A program made the translations under genes and the position numbers. The notes under the pieces are model-generated. The model searched no databases and was not told where the DNA came from. It worked only from the letters and a program-made list of their open reading frames with translations. A stretch of DNA of 64,000 bases, taken from assembly GCA_934149515.1 (NCBI GenBank), contig CAKPFD010000001.1, positions 1-64,000 on the forward strand, written 5' to 3'. Of this stretch, positions 29,452-37,439 are shown in pieces. This stretch comes from an uncultured Bacilli bacterium. Its GTDB lineage: Bacteria > Bacillota_I > Bacilli_A > RF39 > UBA660. Numbering within the stretch: position 1 is the first letter of the stretch; each line of letters starts with the position of its first letter.

Positions 29452-29748
29452 TTATTTAAACAAGCGATTAAAAACGCTTACTCCTTCTTTTCCTTTCTTA
29501 TTAGATTCATCCATATAAGAAAATCCTTTAACAAAACCTTTAATAGAAACATTTCCTGAAATAGTATCTAGTTTAACCAACTCTAAATCATCACCCTTAA
29601 CAACCAAAAAACCCATTGTTGTTTCCAGCAAAAATTCTTCCTTATCAAAATTTTCAATTTTCTTAACTCCAGTTATCAACAAATTCTTTCTTTCTGTTAA
29701 ATTGATACTATGATTATAATTACCAATAAGGCTTTCCTTTGTTTCCAT
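29452..29748 (-). CDS. yabP: Sporulation protein YabP
   Basis: A 98-residue YabP/YqfC-family protein. The family core is clear: NLTERKNLLITGVKKIENFD, EEFLLETTMGFLVVKGDDLEL and the C-terminal NVSIKGFVKGFSYMDE. In B. subtilis it is expressed in the mother cell under sigma-E and yabP-yabQ are needed for spore formation at cortex stage. The start is supported by GAGGGAAAACG. It follows spoVG-type genes on one side and yabQ on the other. Confidence 0.88.
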   Translation of the reverse strand: METKESLIGNYNHSINLTERKNLLITGVKKIENFDKEEFLLETTMGFLVVKGDDLELVKLDTISGNVSIKGFVKGFSYMDESNKKGKEGVSVFNRLFK

Positions 29749-29793
29749 CGTTTTCCCTCCTACAACAAACTATGCAAAACAAAGAAAAAATAT

Positions 29794-29820
29794 GAAAAAA
29801 AAGAAGCATTAAGCCTCTTC
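29794..29820 (-). terminator. Terminator after spoVG
   Basis: The end of spoVG (GAAGAGGC ... GCUUC) folds into a short bulged stem followed by eight U in the transcript. Confidence 0.6.
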
Positions 29821-30081
29821 TTCATCTTTTGTTTCATTATAAGCTTCAATAATCTTATCCTGGAACATAGCACGTACTTCAGGATTGATAGGATGCGCAA
29901 TATCACGATATCCACCAGTTTGTGTCTTTCTACTTGGCATCGCAATAAATAATCCGTTGTCTCCTTCAATAATTCTGATATCATGAACCGCAAAACTATC
30001 ATCAAGTAAAACAGAAGCAATTCCCTTCATTCTTGATCCTTCTTTTTCCATTTTGCGTACACTAACAGATGTAATTTTCAT
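29809..30081 (-). CDS. spoVG: Septation/sporulation regulator SpoVG
   Basis: Small RNA/DNA-binding protein involved in cortex formation and in general post-transcriptional control in Bacillota. The 90-residue sequence has the family core [30 protein letters not shown] and [19 protein letters not shown]. It has a strong GAGGAGG ribosome-binding site and its own promoter. It is next to veg and yabG as in B. subtilis, where purR, yabJ and ispE lie between. Confidence 0.95.
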   Translation of the reverse strand: MKITSVSVRKMEKEGSRMKGIASVLLDDSFAVHDIRIIEGDNGLFIAMPSRKTQTGGYRDIAHPINPEVRAMFQDKIIEAYNETKDEEEA

Positions 30082-30123
30082 TTAACTATCCTCCTCTTAA
30101 AGCACTCACACTTTATAATATTA

Positions 30124-30152
30124 TTGTATACTATCTAAATATTAAATGCAAG
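30124..30152 (-). promoter_or_regulatory. Promoter of spoVG
   Basis: TTGCAT (30147-30152) and TACAAT (30124-30129) are 17 bases apart on the minus strand; the -35 lies inside the last codons of veg. This is sigma-A-like, whereas B. subtilis spoVG uses sigma-H; a sigma-H element was not recognised. Confidence 0.55.
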
Positions 30153-30375
30153 ATGTTTCATTAATTATTTCCAGGCTTTCCATAACAAGATCATTATAGG
30201 AAAAAGATTTTACTTTAGAGTTTTGATCTTCTAATCGCACCAAGAAAATAGCAGGATATGTTTGAATGATTCTTCCTTTAAAGTCTTCTATTTGATTTCT
30301 ACTTCCATTAAATTTAAAATGTAATATTTCTCCTTGTCGTTGCTGTATTTCCTTTCGAATCACATTAATATTCAT
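30142..30375 (-). CDS. veg: Veg family protein
   Basis: A 77-residue small beta-barrel-like protein of the Veg family, known in B. subtilis as a highly expressed protein that affects biofilm formation by modulating SinR. Recognised from the INVIRKEIQQRQGEILHFK start and GRNQIEDFKGRIIQTYPAIFLVRL-like core (here SRNQIEDFKGRIIQTYP, then AIFLVRLEDQ). The start codon overlaps the yabG stop in an ATGA junction. Placement between yabG and spoVG is conserved. Confidence 0.9.
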   Translation of the reverse strand: MNINVIRKEIQQRQGEILHFKFNGSRNQIEDFKGRIIQTYPAIFLVRLEDQNSKVKSFSYNDLVMESLEIINETSCI

Positions 30376-31157
30376 CTAGGATACCCCACATACATCGTTC
30401 CATTGGTGATAATACCACCAATTCCAGCACTACCATAATGAGTCTTTTCAATCAACGACAATAAATCTAATTCTTTATTTTTATTAGATAAAGCAACAAT
30501 AGAAGCAATAATAGCAGGATCAAGTGCATGAATATTAATTCTCTTTGGACTTGAAGCAAAATTAGCACCAGCCTTAATCAACTCTTCATAATTAGACTGA
30601 CAAGCTCCAGCAATAATAATTAATTTATCTTGACTCTTCTCAAAAGTTCTAGCCGCTTTTACCGTTTTCACAAATTGCCAAGAATTTTGGTAATTATCCA
30701 ATTTATTTTTATCATGCGCTAATCTTTTAAAAGAATCATGACCTGTAATAATCACAATATCTGGCTGATACTGTTCCAAATATTGACGTATTCCTTGGAC
30801 CATATCATCTTCTTTTAAATAAACCCCATAAGCCTCTAAATGCATCTGTTTATAAAAATCTATACACCTCTGTAAATAATCCTTATCGCCATCAATATGT
30901 AAAATCTTACCAGGCAAATAAAAATATTCACTACGATTTAGTTCAAACAAATCTTGTAATTTCATAACATCACTGCGATCATCTGAAGAATCACTGGGAT
31001 TTTTAACAAGTACTAAATCATCCACATCACTATCTGCATACAACCGAACATCAACGCCTTTTAAATAAGCAACTTCATCATCAATATCAACAATTTTGAA
31101 TAGTAAGTCATTCTGATAAGATTTTCTAGTGACAATATCGCCGACTTTAAATATCAT
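30372..31157 (-). CDS. yabG: Sporulation-specific protease YabG
   Basis: YabG trims spore-coat proteins in Bacillus and preproteins of spore lysis factors in Clostridioides. The protein contains the SH3-like N-terminus (IFKVGDIVTRKSYQNDLLFKI) and the conserved catalytic region with GHDSFKR, IIIAGACQSNYEELIKAGANFASSP and the C-terminal GSAGIGGIIT. The ATG at 31157 with AGGTGATTG is chosen over a TTG eleven codons upstream. It is followed by veg with a 4-base overlap and preceded by rsmA, as in Bacillus. Confidence 0.9.
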   Translation of the reverse strand: MIFKVGDIVTRKSYQNDLLFKIVDIDDEVAYLKGVDVRLYADSDVDDLVLVKNPSDSSDDRSDVMKLQDLFELNRSEYFYLPGKILHIDGDKDYLQRCIDFYKQMHLEAYGVYLKEDDMVQGIRQYLEQYQPDIVIITGHDSFKRLAHDKNKLDNYQNSWQFVKTVKAARTFEKSQDKLIIIAGACQSNYEELIKAGANFASSPKRINIHALDPAIIASIVALSNKNKELDLLSLIEKTHYGSAGIGGIITNGTMYVGYPR

Positions 31158-31206
31158 ACAATCACCTACTACAAAATATGCAAACAGCAATTAAAAAATG
31201 CCAATC

Positions 31207-32010
31207 TCAATCAACTAAAAAATTAGCAATTTCTACAAAAATGACAACATCAAGTTGTTCTGCTCGAACATTTAAATCAAAATGATATTTCTCTAAAACT
31301 TTTAATATTTTATCTAAATCATAATTTTTTAAATTATTTCGAAGAGTCTTTCTTTTATATTGAAAACTATCATGAACTAATTTTTTAAAAAAAGTTGGAT
31401 TTTTTAGATCTTGTTTTTTCTCTTTTCGTTCAAATGATACAACAACACTATCAACATTAGGACGTGGAACGAACTGATTACGATCAACAATAAATTCTTT
31501 TTTTACTGTAAAATAGTAATGCAACAATACTGTCAAAGCATTATATTCTCGTTTACCAGGTATAGCACAAAAACGATCTCCAACCTCCTTTTGCACCATC
31601 ACCACAATCTTTTGAAAAGGCAAATTAGAATCAATCAAATGAAACAAAATTGGTGTTGTTATATAATAAGGGACATTGCCAACAAAATACAAAGCTTCAT
31701 GTGCATAACTTTGAGTATCTTGTTTTAAATCGCTTTGCAAAAAATCTTGAAACAATACTGTCACATTAGAATGTTGATGACAAAGTTCCATCAGACAATC
31801 TTCTAAAGAATCATCAATTTCATAAGCTAAAATAGAACTAGTCGCATCAAACTCTGCCAAAGCTTTCGTTAACGCACCAGCTCCAGGACCAACTTCTATT
31901 ATCAAAGAATGTGGCTGAATATTAGCAACTTTCACTATTTTTTGAACAACAGCTGAATTTTTCAAAAAGTTTTGACCAAATTTTTTCTTAAAAGTAAATG
32001 TTTCATTCAT
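31207..32010 (-). CDS. rsmA: 16S rRNA dimethyladenosine transferase (KsgA)
   Basis: Dimethylates A1518 and A1519 in the 3' hairpin of 16S rRNA. SAM-binding motif I is VGPGAGALTKAL (about residue 41), and the catalytic NVPYYITTPIL sits near 112. Length 267 is typical. In Bacillus rnmV precedes rsmA; here that position is occupied by the surface-protein cluster, whose last gene ends with a terminator 30 bases upstream. Confidence 0.97.
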   Translation of the reverse strand: MNETFTFKKKFGQNFLKNSAVVQKIVKVANIQPHSLIIEVGPGAGALTKALAEFDATSSILAYEIDDSLEDCLMELCHQHSNVTVLFQDFLQSDLKQDTQSYAHEALYFVGNVPYYITTPILFHLIDSNLPFQKIVVMVQKEVGDRFCAIPGKREYNALTVLLHYYFTVKKEFIVDRNQFVPRPNVDSVVVSFERKEKKQDLKNPTFFKKLVHDSFQYKRKTLRNNLKNYDLDKILKVLEKYHFDLNVRAEQLDVVIFVEIANFLVD

Positions 32011-32040
32011 TTTTTATCACTCAATTCCAATATTATTATA

Positions 32041-32084
32041 ACAATAGAAAAAGAAAAGGAAAAGCTTATTTAGCCTTTTCCTTT
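32041..32084 (-). terminator. Strong terminator of the SipW operon
   Basis: A long stem (arms AAAGGAAAAG and CTTTTCCTTT plus an inner GC pair) with a 5-7 base loop, followed by UUUUCUUUUUCUAU. It isolates the surface-protein operon from rsmA. Confidence 0.9.
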
Positions 32085-32503
32085 GTTTCTTTTAAATGAA
32101 ACATAAAAAATACATTTCCAATACACAATCCATAAACCATAATTTTCATATAAGATAGAAAATTATTAAAATAGTTAAAATCAATATCATAACCATATTT
32201 AGCATTTAATACCATGTTTTTATCATATAAAGCTCTATAACAAACACAAATAATAACAGCAAATACTAAACAACACGTTATGTTATAAAAAATGTTTTGA
32301 GTAACCGATTTTTGTTTTAAAACCATATTTGCAACAAACAAAATCAAAATGAATAAAAATGGAATAAACAATTGAATCGTTGTTGTAAAGCTTTTATTAA
32401 GTCTAGTATTCATCTGAACAATAATCATTAAAGTCAATCCAAATGCACCAAGCAATAATAAAAACTTCAATACATAAAACATAATATTCATTATCTTTTT
32501 CAT
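32066..32503 (-). CDS. Unknown four-helix membrane protein of the SipW operon
   Basis: I do not recognise this 145-residue protein. It has four predicted membrane helices, about 8-28, 41-60, 69-88 and 115-135, with short loops; a small 4-TM arrangement. It is the last gene of the run sipW - exported protein - bitopic protein - this gene, starting one base after its predecessor with GGAGGTT upstream, and its transcript ends at a strong terminator. The context suggests a membrane component working with the SipW-type peptidase or the secreted fibre subunits, but no domain supports a function. Confidence 0.72.
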   Translation of the reverse strand: MKKIMNIMFYVLKFLLLLGAFGLTLMIIVQMNTRLNKSFTTTIQLFIPFLFILILFVANMVLKQKSVTQNIFYNITCCLVFAVIICVCYRALYDKNMVLNAKYGYDIDFNYFNNFLSYMKIMVYGLCIGNVFFMFHLKETKEKAK

Positions 32504-32504
32504 C

Positions 32505-33194
32505 TTAACCTCCTACAACAACACCTTTATACCACTCTGATATTTCAAGTAATAAATCTAAAGCTTGTTGATAATTTGTCATCGTTGCATAATAACTATC
32601 TCTTGTCAAATCAAAAATACTACTTTTATTAGTATCATTACTCATGTAATAGGCATCCGCATTTTTAATGGTATTACCAACATAAGAAGGTGATGATAAT
32701 AAATTATCAATATTTAAACGCATAAATGGACGAATTGCTTGCAAAGATGAAATACCAACAGAAGAATTTTCAGTTCCTAATGCATTTAATTGCATTACCA
32801 AACAATTATTTAAAATTTGATTTTGATAAAATAAATGGAATTGATAAGAATCTTGAAGTGTAATTTTATCTTTTGTCAAAAACTTTTGACTATCTTCATT
32901 TTCAAAAATAGCAACACAACTATTAATTCTAATTTGTACACCATTCATATCAAACACATTTTCTTTTCCTTGGTAAGAATTTTGACTATAGGTTGCACTA
33001 TTTTCTTTAATTTTATTTAATTTAGTTTCAGCATTTTCTTTATTCATCGCAGTTGTAGCAGATATATCCACAACCTCTGCCAATTCATTAGCATGATAAA
33101 AATTAATGAACAGCAAGAAAAAACTAAGACCAAACACCAAACCAGTAATGGTATAACCTATCATATTTGCATATTCTAACAATATTTTCTTCAT
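32505..33194 (-). CDS. Unknown bitopic exported protein of the SipW operon
   Basis: A 229-residue protein with one N-terminal membrane helix (about 12-33, GYTITGLVFGLSFFLLFINFY) and an extracytoplasmic region of about 195 residues that contains two cysteines (residues about 97 and 140) but no motif I recognise. It lies one base after the small TasA-like gene. Its place between the exported protein and the 4-TM protein suggests an accessory assembly or anchoring role (inference). Composition matches the cluster. Confidence 0.7.
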   Translation of the reverse strand: MKKILLEYANMIGYTITGLVFGLSFFLLFINFYHANELAEVVDISATTAMNKENAETKLNKIKENSATYSQNSYQGKENVFDMNGVQIRINSCVAIFENEDSQKFLTKDKITLQDSYQFHLFYQNQILNNCLVMQLNALGTENSSVGISSLQAIRPFMRLNIDNLLSSPSYVGNTIKNADAYYMSNDTNKSSIFDLTRDSYYATMTNYQQALDLLLEISEWYKGVVVGG

Positions 33195-33737
33195 TTATTT
33201 TCCCTCCGTCTGCATCACAACTTTATAATAATAAAATTTATTTTGCCAAGCTGTATCAACAGCACTTTCACTAATATAAACCTTTAGTTCATAACGATTC
33301 GTAACATTAGAACCAATGTTTCTTTCATCTAGAATGTTATTTTTTAGATCAGATAACATTCCTTTTTTGATTAATGTACCATTTAAAAGTAATTGATAAG
33401 CAAGCTGATTTCTAGATAACAAATTTTGACTTTGATGATTTACATCGTCTTGCAAAGCAGTTTCTTCTAGTAAGACTTTATATATACCAGCTTTACTACT
33501 TGTATTCTTAACAGAAAAAATATAAGGTGTAACATTTTTTGCATCAGCATCAGAAACAGGAACAACATTGGTTTCATTAATACTGCCATCTTCTTTAGAT
33601 AAACTAACCTGTAAAGTTGTTACTGCTTGATCAATTGGGCTCTTCCAGTAAAACAATCGATACCACATAAAAGAAGTAATAACAATAAATAAAAATAAAA
33701 CAATCCCACCAATGATCAAAAAGATATTCTTTCTCAT
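33195..33737 (-). CDS. TasA-like exported protein co-transcribed with SipW
   Basis: A 180-residue protein: N-terminal helix (about 4-28), then the short form of the family domain. It retains NVVPVSDADAKNVTPYIFSVKN (the P-x2-D-...-Y-x-F motif) and NRYELKVYI, the late strand motif. It overlaps the peptidase gene by 4 bases, and its ribosome-binding site (GGAGG) lies inside sipW. It could be the first SipW client or a TapA-like accessory subunit; the relationship to TapA is not proved by the sequence. Confidence 0.72.
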   Translation of the reverse strand: MRKNIFLIIGGIVLFLFIVITSFMWYRLFYWKSPIDQAVTTLQVSLSKEDGSINETNVVPVSDADAKNVTPYIFSVKNTSSKAGIYKVLLEETALQDDVNHQSQNLLSRNQLAYQLLLNGTLIKKGMLSDLKNNILDERNIGSNVTNRYELKVYISESAVDTAWQNKFYYYKVVMQTEGK

Positions 33738-34387
33738 TTTTTTCCTCCTACTTTAGACTTTTTCTGATTATTTTGATCGGAAACAGCTGACTGTTTAACC
33801 GTTTTAAATAATTTTACAATATCATAAATAATAATCAAAACAGCAGGAACCACAATTGCAATTATCCAACCCCAAGCAGTACTAAGAAAATATTGAATAT
33901 ATCCTACCTTTGGTACCCTTAACAAGACTTTACCATATATATCATCAAAAGTAATACGAGAAGCATCTTTGGTATTATTAGCATCTCCTTTAGTTGTAAA
34001 TAAATACTTCCCATCACTTGTTTGTTCTATTTTATAAATGCGGTGCGTAACAGTAACGCCAGAATAACGATAATCAGTTGAATTAAAAGTAATAATATCG
34101 CCTTTTTTTAAATCTTCTGGTTTATTGACACGCATGGTTACAATCATATCCAAAACATTAATTGTAGGAACCATACTAGGACTGACAATTGTATAAGCAG
34201 AAAATAATGGTGATATAGTTTTACCAGCACTCAAATTTCTTTTTTGATCAAGAAAGTTTATAACAATAAGAAGGAAAACTAAAATCATGATCAAAACAAG
34301 GGAATACATTAAAACAGTAGAAACATAATGACAAGCCATCTTTATTTTTTGCCATACACTCTGATGATTATCTACCTCATTTTTCAA
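33734..34387 (-). CDS. sipW: Signal peptidase I, SipW (ER/archaeal) type
   Basis: Membrane serine protease that removes signal peptides from a small dedicated set of clients; in B. subtilis SipW processes TasA and TapA. Catalytic Ser is in IVSPSMVPT (about residue 71) and the general base is His in VTHRIYKI (about 115), the ER-type Ser-His arrangement rather than Ser-Lys. GDANNTKDAS carries the conserved Asp. Helices at about 22-44 and 170-195. The TTG at 34387 with GGGTGATAG spacing is the likely start; an in-frame GTG at 34399 is possible. Surrounded by probable substrates. Confidence 0.92.
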   Translation of the reverse strand: MKNEVDNHQSVWQKIKMACHYVSTVLMYSLVLIMILVFLLIVINFLDQKRNLSAGKTISPLFSAYTIVSPSMVPTINVLDMIVTMRVNKPEDLKKGDIITFNSTDYRYSGVTVTHRIYKIEQTSDGKYLFTTKGDANNTKDASRITFDDIYGKVLLRVPKVGYIQYFLSTAWGWIIAIVVPAVLIIIYDIVKLFKTVKQSAVSDQNNQKKSKVGGKK

Positions 34388-34457
34388 ACTATCACCCACT
34401 TATTATTCTAATCTATATTTACTATAACACATTTTAGAAACAAAGAAAAGTTTTTAA

Positions 34458-34491
34458 TGCAAAAAGAAAGGGAATGAAATTTATTTCCCTT
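34458..34491 (-). terminator. Terminator after the fourth TasA-like gene
   Basis: AAGGGAA/TTCCCTT stem (34468-34491) with a loop of about 10 bases, followed by a U-rich run. It separates this gene from sipW, which starts about 70 bases further on. Confidence 0.75.
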
Positions 34492-35107
34492 ATACTTCTA
34501 CTTTAGCATTGACAACGACTTGAACAGCAAATCTTTTTGGTATATCTGTAATAACAGCATTTTCTCCAACCCACATTCTTAAACGATAAGTAGTAGCAGT
34601 CGTTTCATGAACTGATTCTTTTACAAGTACCATTGCCCCTTTTGGCGTTCCAACTTTTGTTTTCGCATCAACTGGAGTAAATACTTTAGGAACCATCACA
34701 CTACTCATTCCAGATGATGTCTTCTTCTCAAGATATAATCTCACTTCTTGATCATCTAATGTACAAGTTCCATTTTTTTCAGCAGCTACTTCATAAATAA
34801 TCGTAGCATCCCCTTGAATCGTAGCCTTGACAGTAAAATCAAAATATTGATTCTCATCACTTATTTTTTTACCAGCTTCATCACTCATTGGAAAAGCATT
34901 TGTAATAGTGATACCATTTGTATCTTCTGTATAGTCAAGTGAAATATTGCCAGTACTAATTGTATTAACCTCATCACTTTCTCTAGTAAAAGTAAAAGTT
35001 GCCATGGATACACCAATTACCATTACCACTAAAATAAGTAAAGCAAGTAATGTAATAATACTCTTACTGCTCGATTGTCTTTTAATCTCCTCTTTTTCTT
35101 CCATCAT
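34490..35107 (-). CDS. TasA-like exported protein, divergent copy
   Basis: A 205-residue member of the tandem family, more diverged than the next three. N-terminal basic region, helix at about 16-36 ending VSMATFTFTR (SipW-type cleavage context), and AFPMSDEAGKKISDEN followed by QYFDFTV, and a late LRMWVG motif; the C-terminus lacks the shared YGxAxAQ tail. One cysteine in NGTCTL. Monocistronic unit with its own terminator. Secreted subunit by inference. Confidence 0.75.
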   Translation of the reverse strand: MMEEKEEIKRQSSSKSIITLLALLILVVMVIGVSMATFTFTRESDEVNTISTGNISLDYTEDTNGITITNAFPMSDEAGKKISDENQYFDFTVKATIQGDATIIYEVAAEKNGTCTLDDQEVRLYLEKKTSSGMSSVMVPKVFTPVDAKTKVGTPKGAMVLVKESVHETTATTYRLRMWVGENAVITDIPKRFAVQVVVNAKVEV

Positions 35108-35151
35108 ACAAGCTCCTTATCATAATAATTGTAACATAAGTTGATTTCATG

Positions 35152-35184
35152 GTAAAGAAAAAAGTGTCAGAGATTAGACACTTT
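35152..35184 (-). terminator. Terminator, copy 1 of a repeated element
   Basis: AAAGTGTC and GACACTTT pair around AGAGATTA; followed by UUUCUUU. The core of this hairpin (AAAGTGTCAGAGATTAGACA) recurs exactly at 36636-36655. Confidence 0.85.
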
Positions 35185-35203
35185 CAATTTCTTTTTTCAA
35201 TGA

Positions 35204-35830
35204 CTATTGAGCAGCAGCTTGTCCATAGACATTAACTCTTAACTTGTAAGTTTTTTGAGTTACAGAACCACTTGCTTCAGCATAATCATCAGCTACCCAC
35301 ATTCTTAAACGGTAGAATGTGTCAGTAGAAGTTGTAATAGAACCAGTTGCTAATTGATATTGATCTTTTGGAGCTCCAGCTGTATTACCATCAACAGTTT
35401 TTGTTAAAGCAGAAACTTTAGATGGTGCTAAAGCAACAGTTCCATCAACAGCATCATTACTAGCTCCAGAAGTTAAATATACTTTAACACCAGTATCTGG
35501 TAAAGTACTATCATCTTCTTTTGTTGCAGTAATAGCATAGTTAATTGTTGCAGTACCACTGATTGTTGCAGAAACTTTAAAATCAAAGTATTGATTTTCA
35601 GCAGATAATGCTTTACCTGTAGCATCACTCATTGGTAGTGCATCAGTAATGTTAATACCATTTGTTACATCGGTATAACTCATTGTAATTGTACCAGTTT
35701 GGATAGTATTAACTTTTTCACCTGTTCTAGTATAACTAAAAGCAGCGAATGATACACCTACTACAGCAACTACTAAGATAGCAACTCCTAGCACTGATAA
35801 TAGAATTTGCTTTGAAGAATTCTCTTTCAT
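35204..35830 (-). CDS. TasA-like exported protein, copy C
   Basis: A 208-residue member of the family. The N-terminal helix ends GVSFAAFSYTR, a SipW-type cleavage context (compare TasA, TWAAF). ALPMSDATGKALSAEN then QYFDFKV, ATINYAITATK, and the late YRLRMWVADDYA and C-terminal VYGQAAAQ are shared with copies A and B. The ATG at 35830 with AGGAGG 11 bases upstream is preferred to the longer frame (35866). Own promoter and terminator. Predicted fibre or coat subunit; unknown polymer. Confidence 0.8.
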   Translation of the reverse strand: MKENSSKQILLSVLGVAILVVAVVGVSFAAFSYTRTGEKVNTIQTGTITMSYTDVTNGINITDALPMSDATGKALSAENQYFDFKVSATISGTATINYAITATKEDDSTLPDTGVKVYLTSGASNDAVDGTVALAPSKVSALTKTVDGNTAGAPKDQYQLATGSITTSTDTFYRLRMWVADDYAEASGSVTQKTYKLRVNVYGQAAAQ

Positions 35831-35856
35831 GCTTTGTCTAACCTCCTTATGATATA

Positions 35857-35885
35857 AATATAACACACAATTTTTTTAGTGGCAA
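35857..35885 (-). promoter_or_regulatory. Promoter of copy C
   Basis: TTGCCA (35880-35885) is 17 bases from TATATT (35857-35862), minus strand. The leader then reads ATATCATAAGGAGGTTAGAC, nearly the same as ahead of copy A, so the promoter-leader block has been duplicated. Confidence 0.6.
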
Positions 35886-35899
35886 GATTTTTTCTTACA

Positions 35900-35934
35900 G
35901 AAAAGAAAAAAAGTATCAAACTAGACACTTTTCT
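35900..35934 (-). terminator. Terminator, copy 2 variant
   Basis: AAAGTATC...GACACTTT with one G-U pair and a slightly different loop, followed by UUUUUUUCUUUU. It is a relative of the hairpins at 35.16 and 36.64 kb. Confidence 0.75.
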
Positions 35935-35944
35935 TCACTATTTA

Positions 35945-36559
35945 CTATTGAGCGTTAGCTTTACCGTAAACATTAACTCTTAATTTATAAGTTAAAGATG
36001 CAATACCAGTACTAGAATCACCAGCATAATCATCAGCTACCCACATTCTTAAACGATAAGTAGTAGTTGTAGTAGCAGTTAATGAACCACGTTTCAATAG
36101 ATATTGACCACTTGGAGCTCCAGATACATCACTAGCAGCAATTTTTGTTAAAGCTGAAACTTTAGTTGGTGCTAACTCTACTGATTTATCAGAACCTGAA
36201 GTTAAATATACTTTAACAGCAGTATCTGGTAATGTACTAGTATCTTTTGTTGCAGTAATAGCATAGTTAATTGTTGCAGTACCACTGATTGTTGCAGCTA
36301 CTGTAAAATCAAAATATTGATTAGTTGCAGATAATGCTTTACCATTTGTATCACTCATTGGTAATGCATCAGTAATATTAATACCATTCGTTACATCAGT
36401 ATAACTCATAGTAATAGCACCAGTAGTTAATGTATTCACTTTTTCACCTGTTCTAGTATAACTAAAAGCAGCGAATGACACACCTACTACAGCAACTACT
36501 AAAACAAATACTCCTAATACTGATAAAAGTATCTGGCTTGTATTCTTCTTACTATCCAT
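35945..36559 (-). CDS. TasA-like exported protein, copy B
   Basis: A 204-residue paralogue. N-terminal helix ends GVSFAAFSYTR; ALPMSDTNGKALSATN then QYFDFTV; LRMWVADDYAGDSS; ends VYGKANAQ. It lacks cysteines. It is nearly identical in core to copies A and C, differing mainly in the loop around residues 115-160. It has an AGGAGG leader and its own terminator. Secreted by Sec/SipW in all likelihood; role unknown. Confidence 0.8.
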   Translation of the reverse strand: MDSKKNTSQILLSVLGVFVLVVAVVGVSFAAFSYTRTGEKVNTLTTGAITMSYTDVTNGINITDALPMSDTNGKALSATNQYFDFTVAATISGTATINYAITATKDTSTLPDTAVKVYLTSGSDKSVELAPTKVSALTKIAASDVSGAPSGQYLLKRGSLTATTTTTYRLRMWVADDYAGDSSTGIASLTYKLRVNVYGKANAQ

Positions 36560-36622
36560 ATCTTTTCAATCCTCCTTATGATGAGAATATCATAAAATAA
36601 TCCCTTTAGGCAATGGATTTTT

Positions 36623-36661
36623 CAAAAAAAAGAAAAAAGTGTCAGAGATTAGACACTTTTT
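36623..36661 (-). terminator. Terminator, copy 3 of the repeated element
   Basis: AAAAAGTGTC/GACACTTTTT stem of 10 bp with an 8-base loop, followed by U-rich sequence; core identical to the hairpin at 35.16 kb. Confidence 0.85.
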
Positions 36662-36674
36662 ATTCTATTATCTA

Positions 36675-37307
36675 CTATTGAGCATTAGCTTTACCGTAAA
36701 CATTAACTCTTAACTTATAAGTTTGTTTTGTGATAGCATTGCTGTTTTCAGTACCAGTTGTAGTATTTTCAGCATAATCATTAGCTACCCACATTCTTAA
36801 ACGATAAGTAGTTGTACTAGTTCCATTTAAAGTACCTGTTTTTAAAGTATATTCACTAGCAGGTGCTCCAGCTGTATTACCAGCAACAGTTTTCGTTAAA
36901 GCAGAAACTTTAGTTGGTGCTAACTCTTCAACTGTATCAGATCCAGAAGTTAAATATACTTTAACACCAGTATCTGGTAAAGTACTATCAGCTTCTTTTG
37001 TCGCAGTAATAGCATAGTTAATTGTAGTAGTACCACTAATCGTTGAAGCTACTGTAAAATCAAAATATTGTTTTTCAGCTTTCAATGCTTTACCAGTTTC
37101 ATCAGTCATTGGTAGTGCATTAGTAATATCAATTCCATTTTCTGTTTCAGTATAAGTCATACTAATTTGACCAGTTTCGATCTTATTAACTGTTTCACCT
37201 GTTCTAGTATAACTAAATGCTGCAAATGAAATTCCTACTACGGCAACTACTAAAATTGCAACTCCTAGTACTGATAATAGAATCTTCTTAGAAGAATCTT
37301 TCTCCAT
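36675..37307 (-). CDS. TasA-like exported protein, copy A
   Basis: A 210-residue paralogue that opens the tandem run in transcription order. N-terminal helix ends GISFAAFSYTR; ALPMTDETGKALKAEK then QYFDFTV; YRLRMWVANDYAENTT; ends VYGKANAQ. It has the AGGAGG-TTAGACAA leader. About 130 bases separate it from tatD, without a clear tatD terminator between. Its role is inferred from the family and the nearby SipW. Confidence 0.8.
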   Translation of the reverse strand: MEKDSSKKILLSVLGVAILVVAVVGISFAAFSYTRTGETVNKIETGQISMTYTETENGIDITNALPMTDETGKALKAEKQYFDFTVASTISGTTTINYAITATKEADSTLPDTGVKVYLTSGSDTVEELAPTKVSALTKTVAGNTAGAPASEYTLKTGTLNGTSTTTYRLRMWVANDYAENTTTGTENSNAITKQTYKLRVNVYGKANAQ

Positions 37308-37439
37308 ACTCTTGTCTAACCTCCTTATGATATAAAGGTATCACATTTAACAATTCATTTCAAGATATTAATTTATTTTTTTGATAAATTTTATTGTTAG
37401 TTTTTTAAATTGACAGATAAATGTCTAATAAAACTCAAT

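Noticed and set aside
30100..30115. Possible CIRCE element near spoVG
   Set aside because: Only a partial half-site (AGCACTC) is present; no inverted half-site follows.
35831..35866. Longer N-terminus for TasA-like copy C
   Set aside because: The extra codons read through the AGGAGG ribosome-binding site; the same arrangement appears for copy A, where the shorter start is used.
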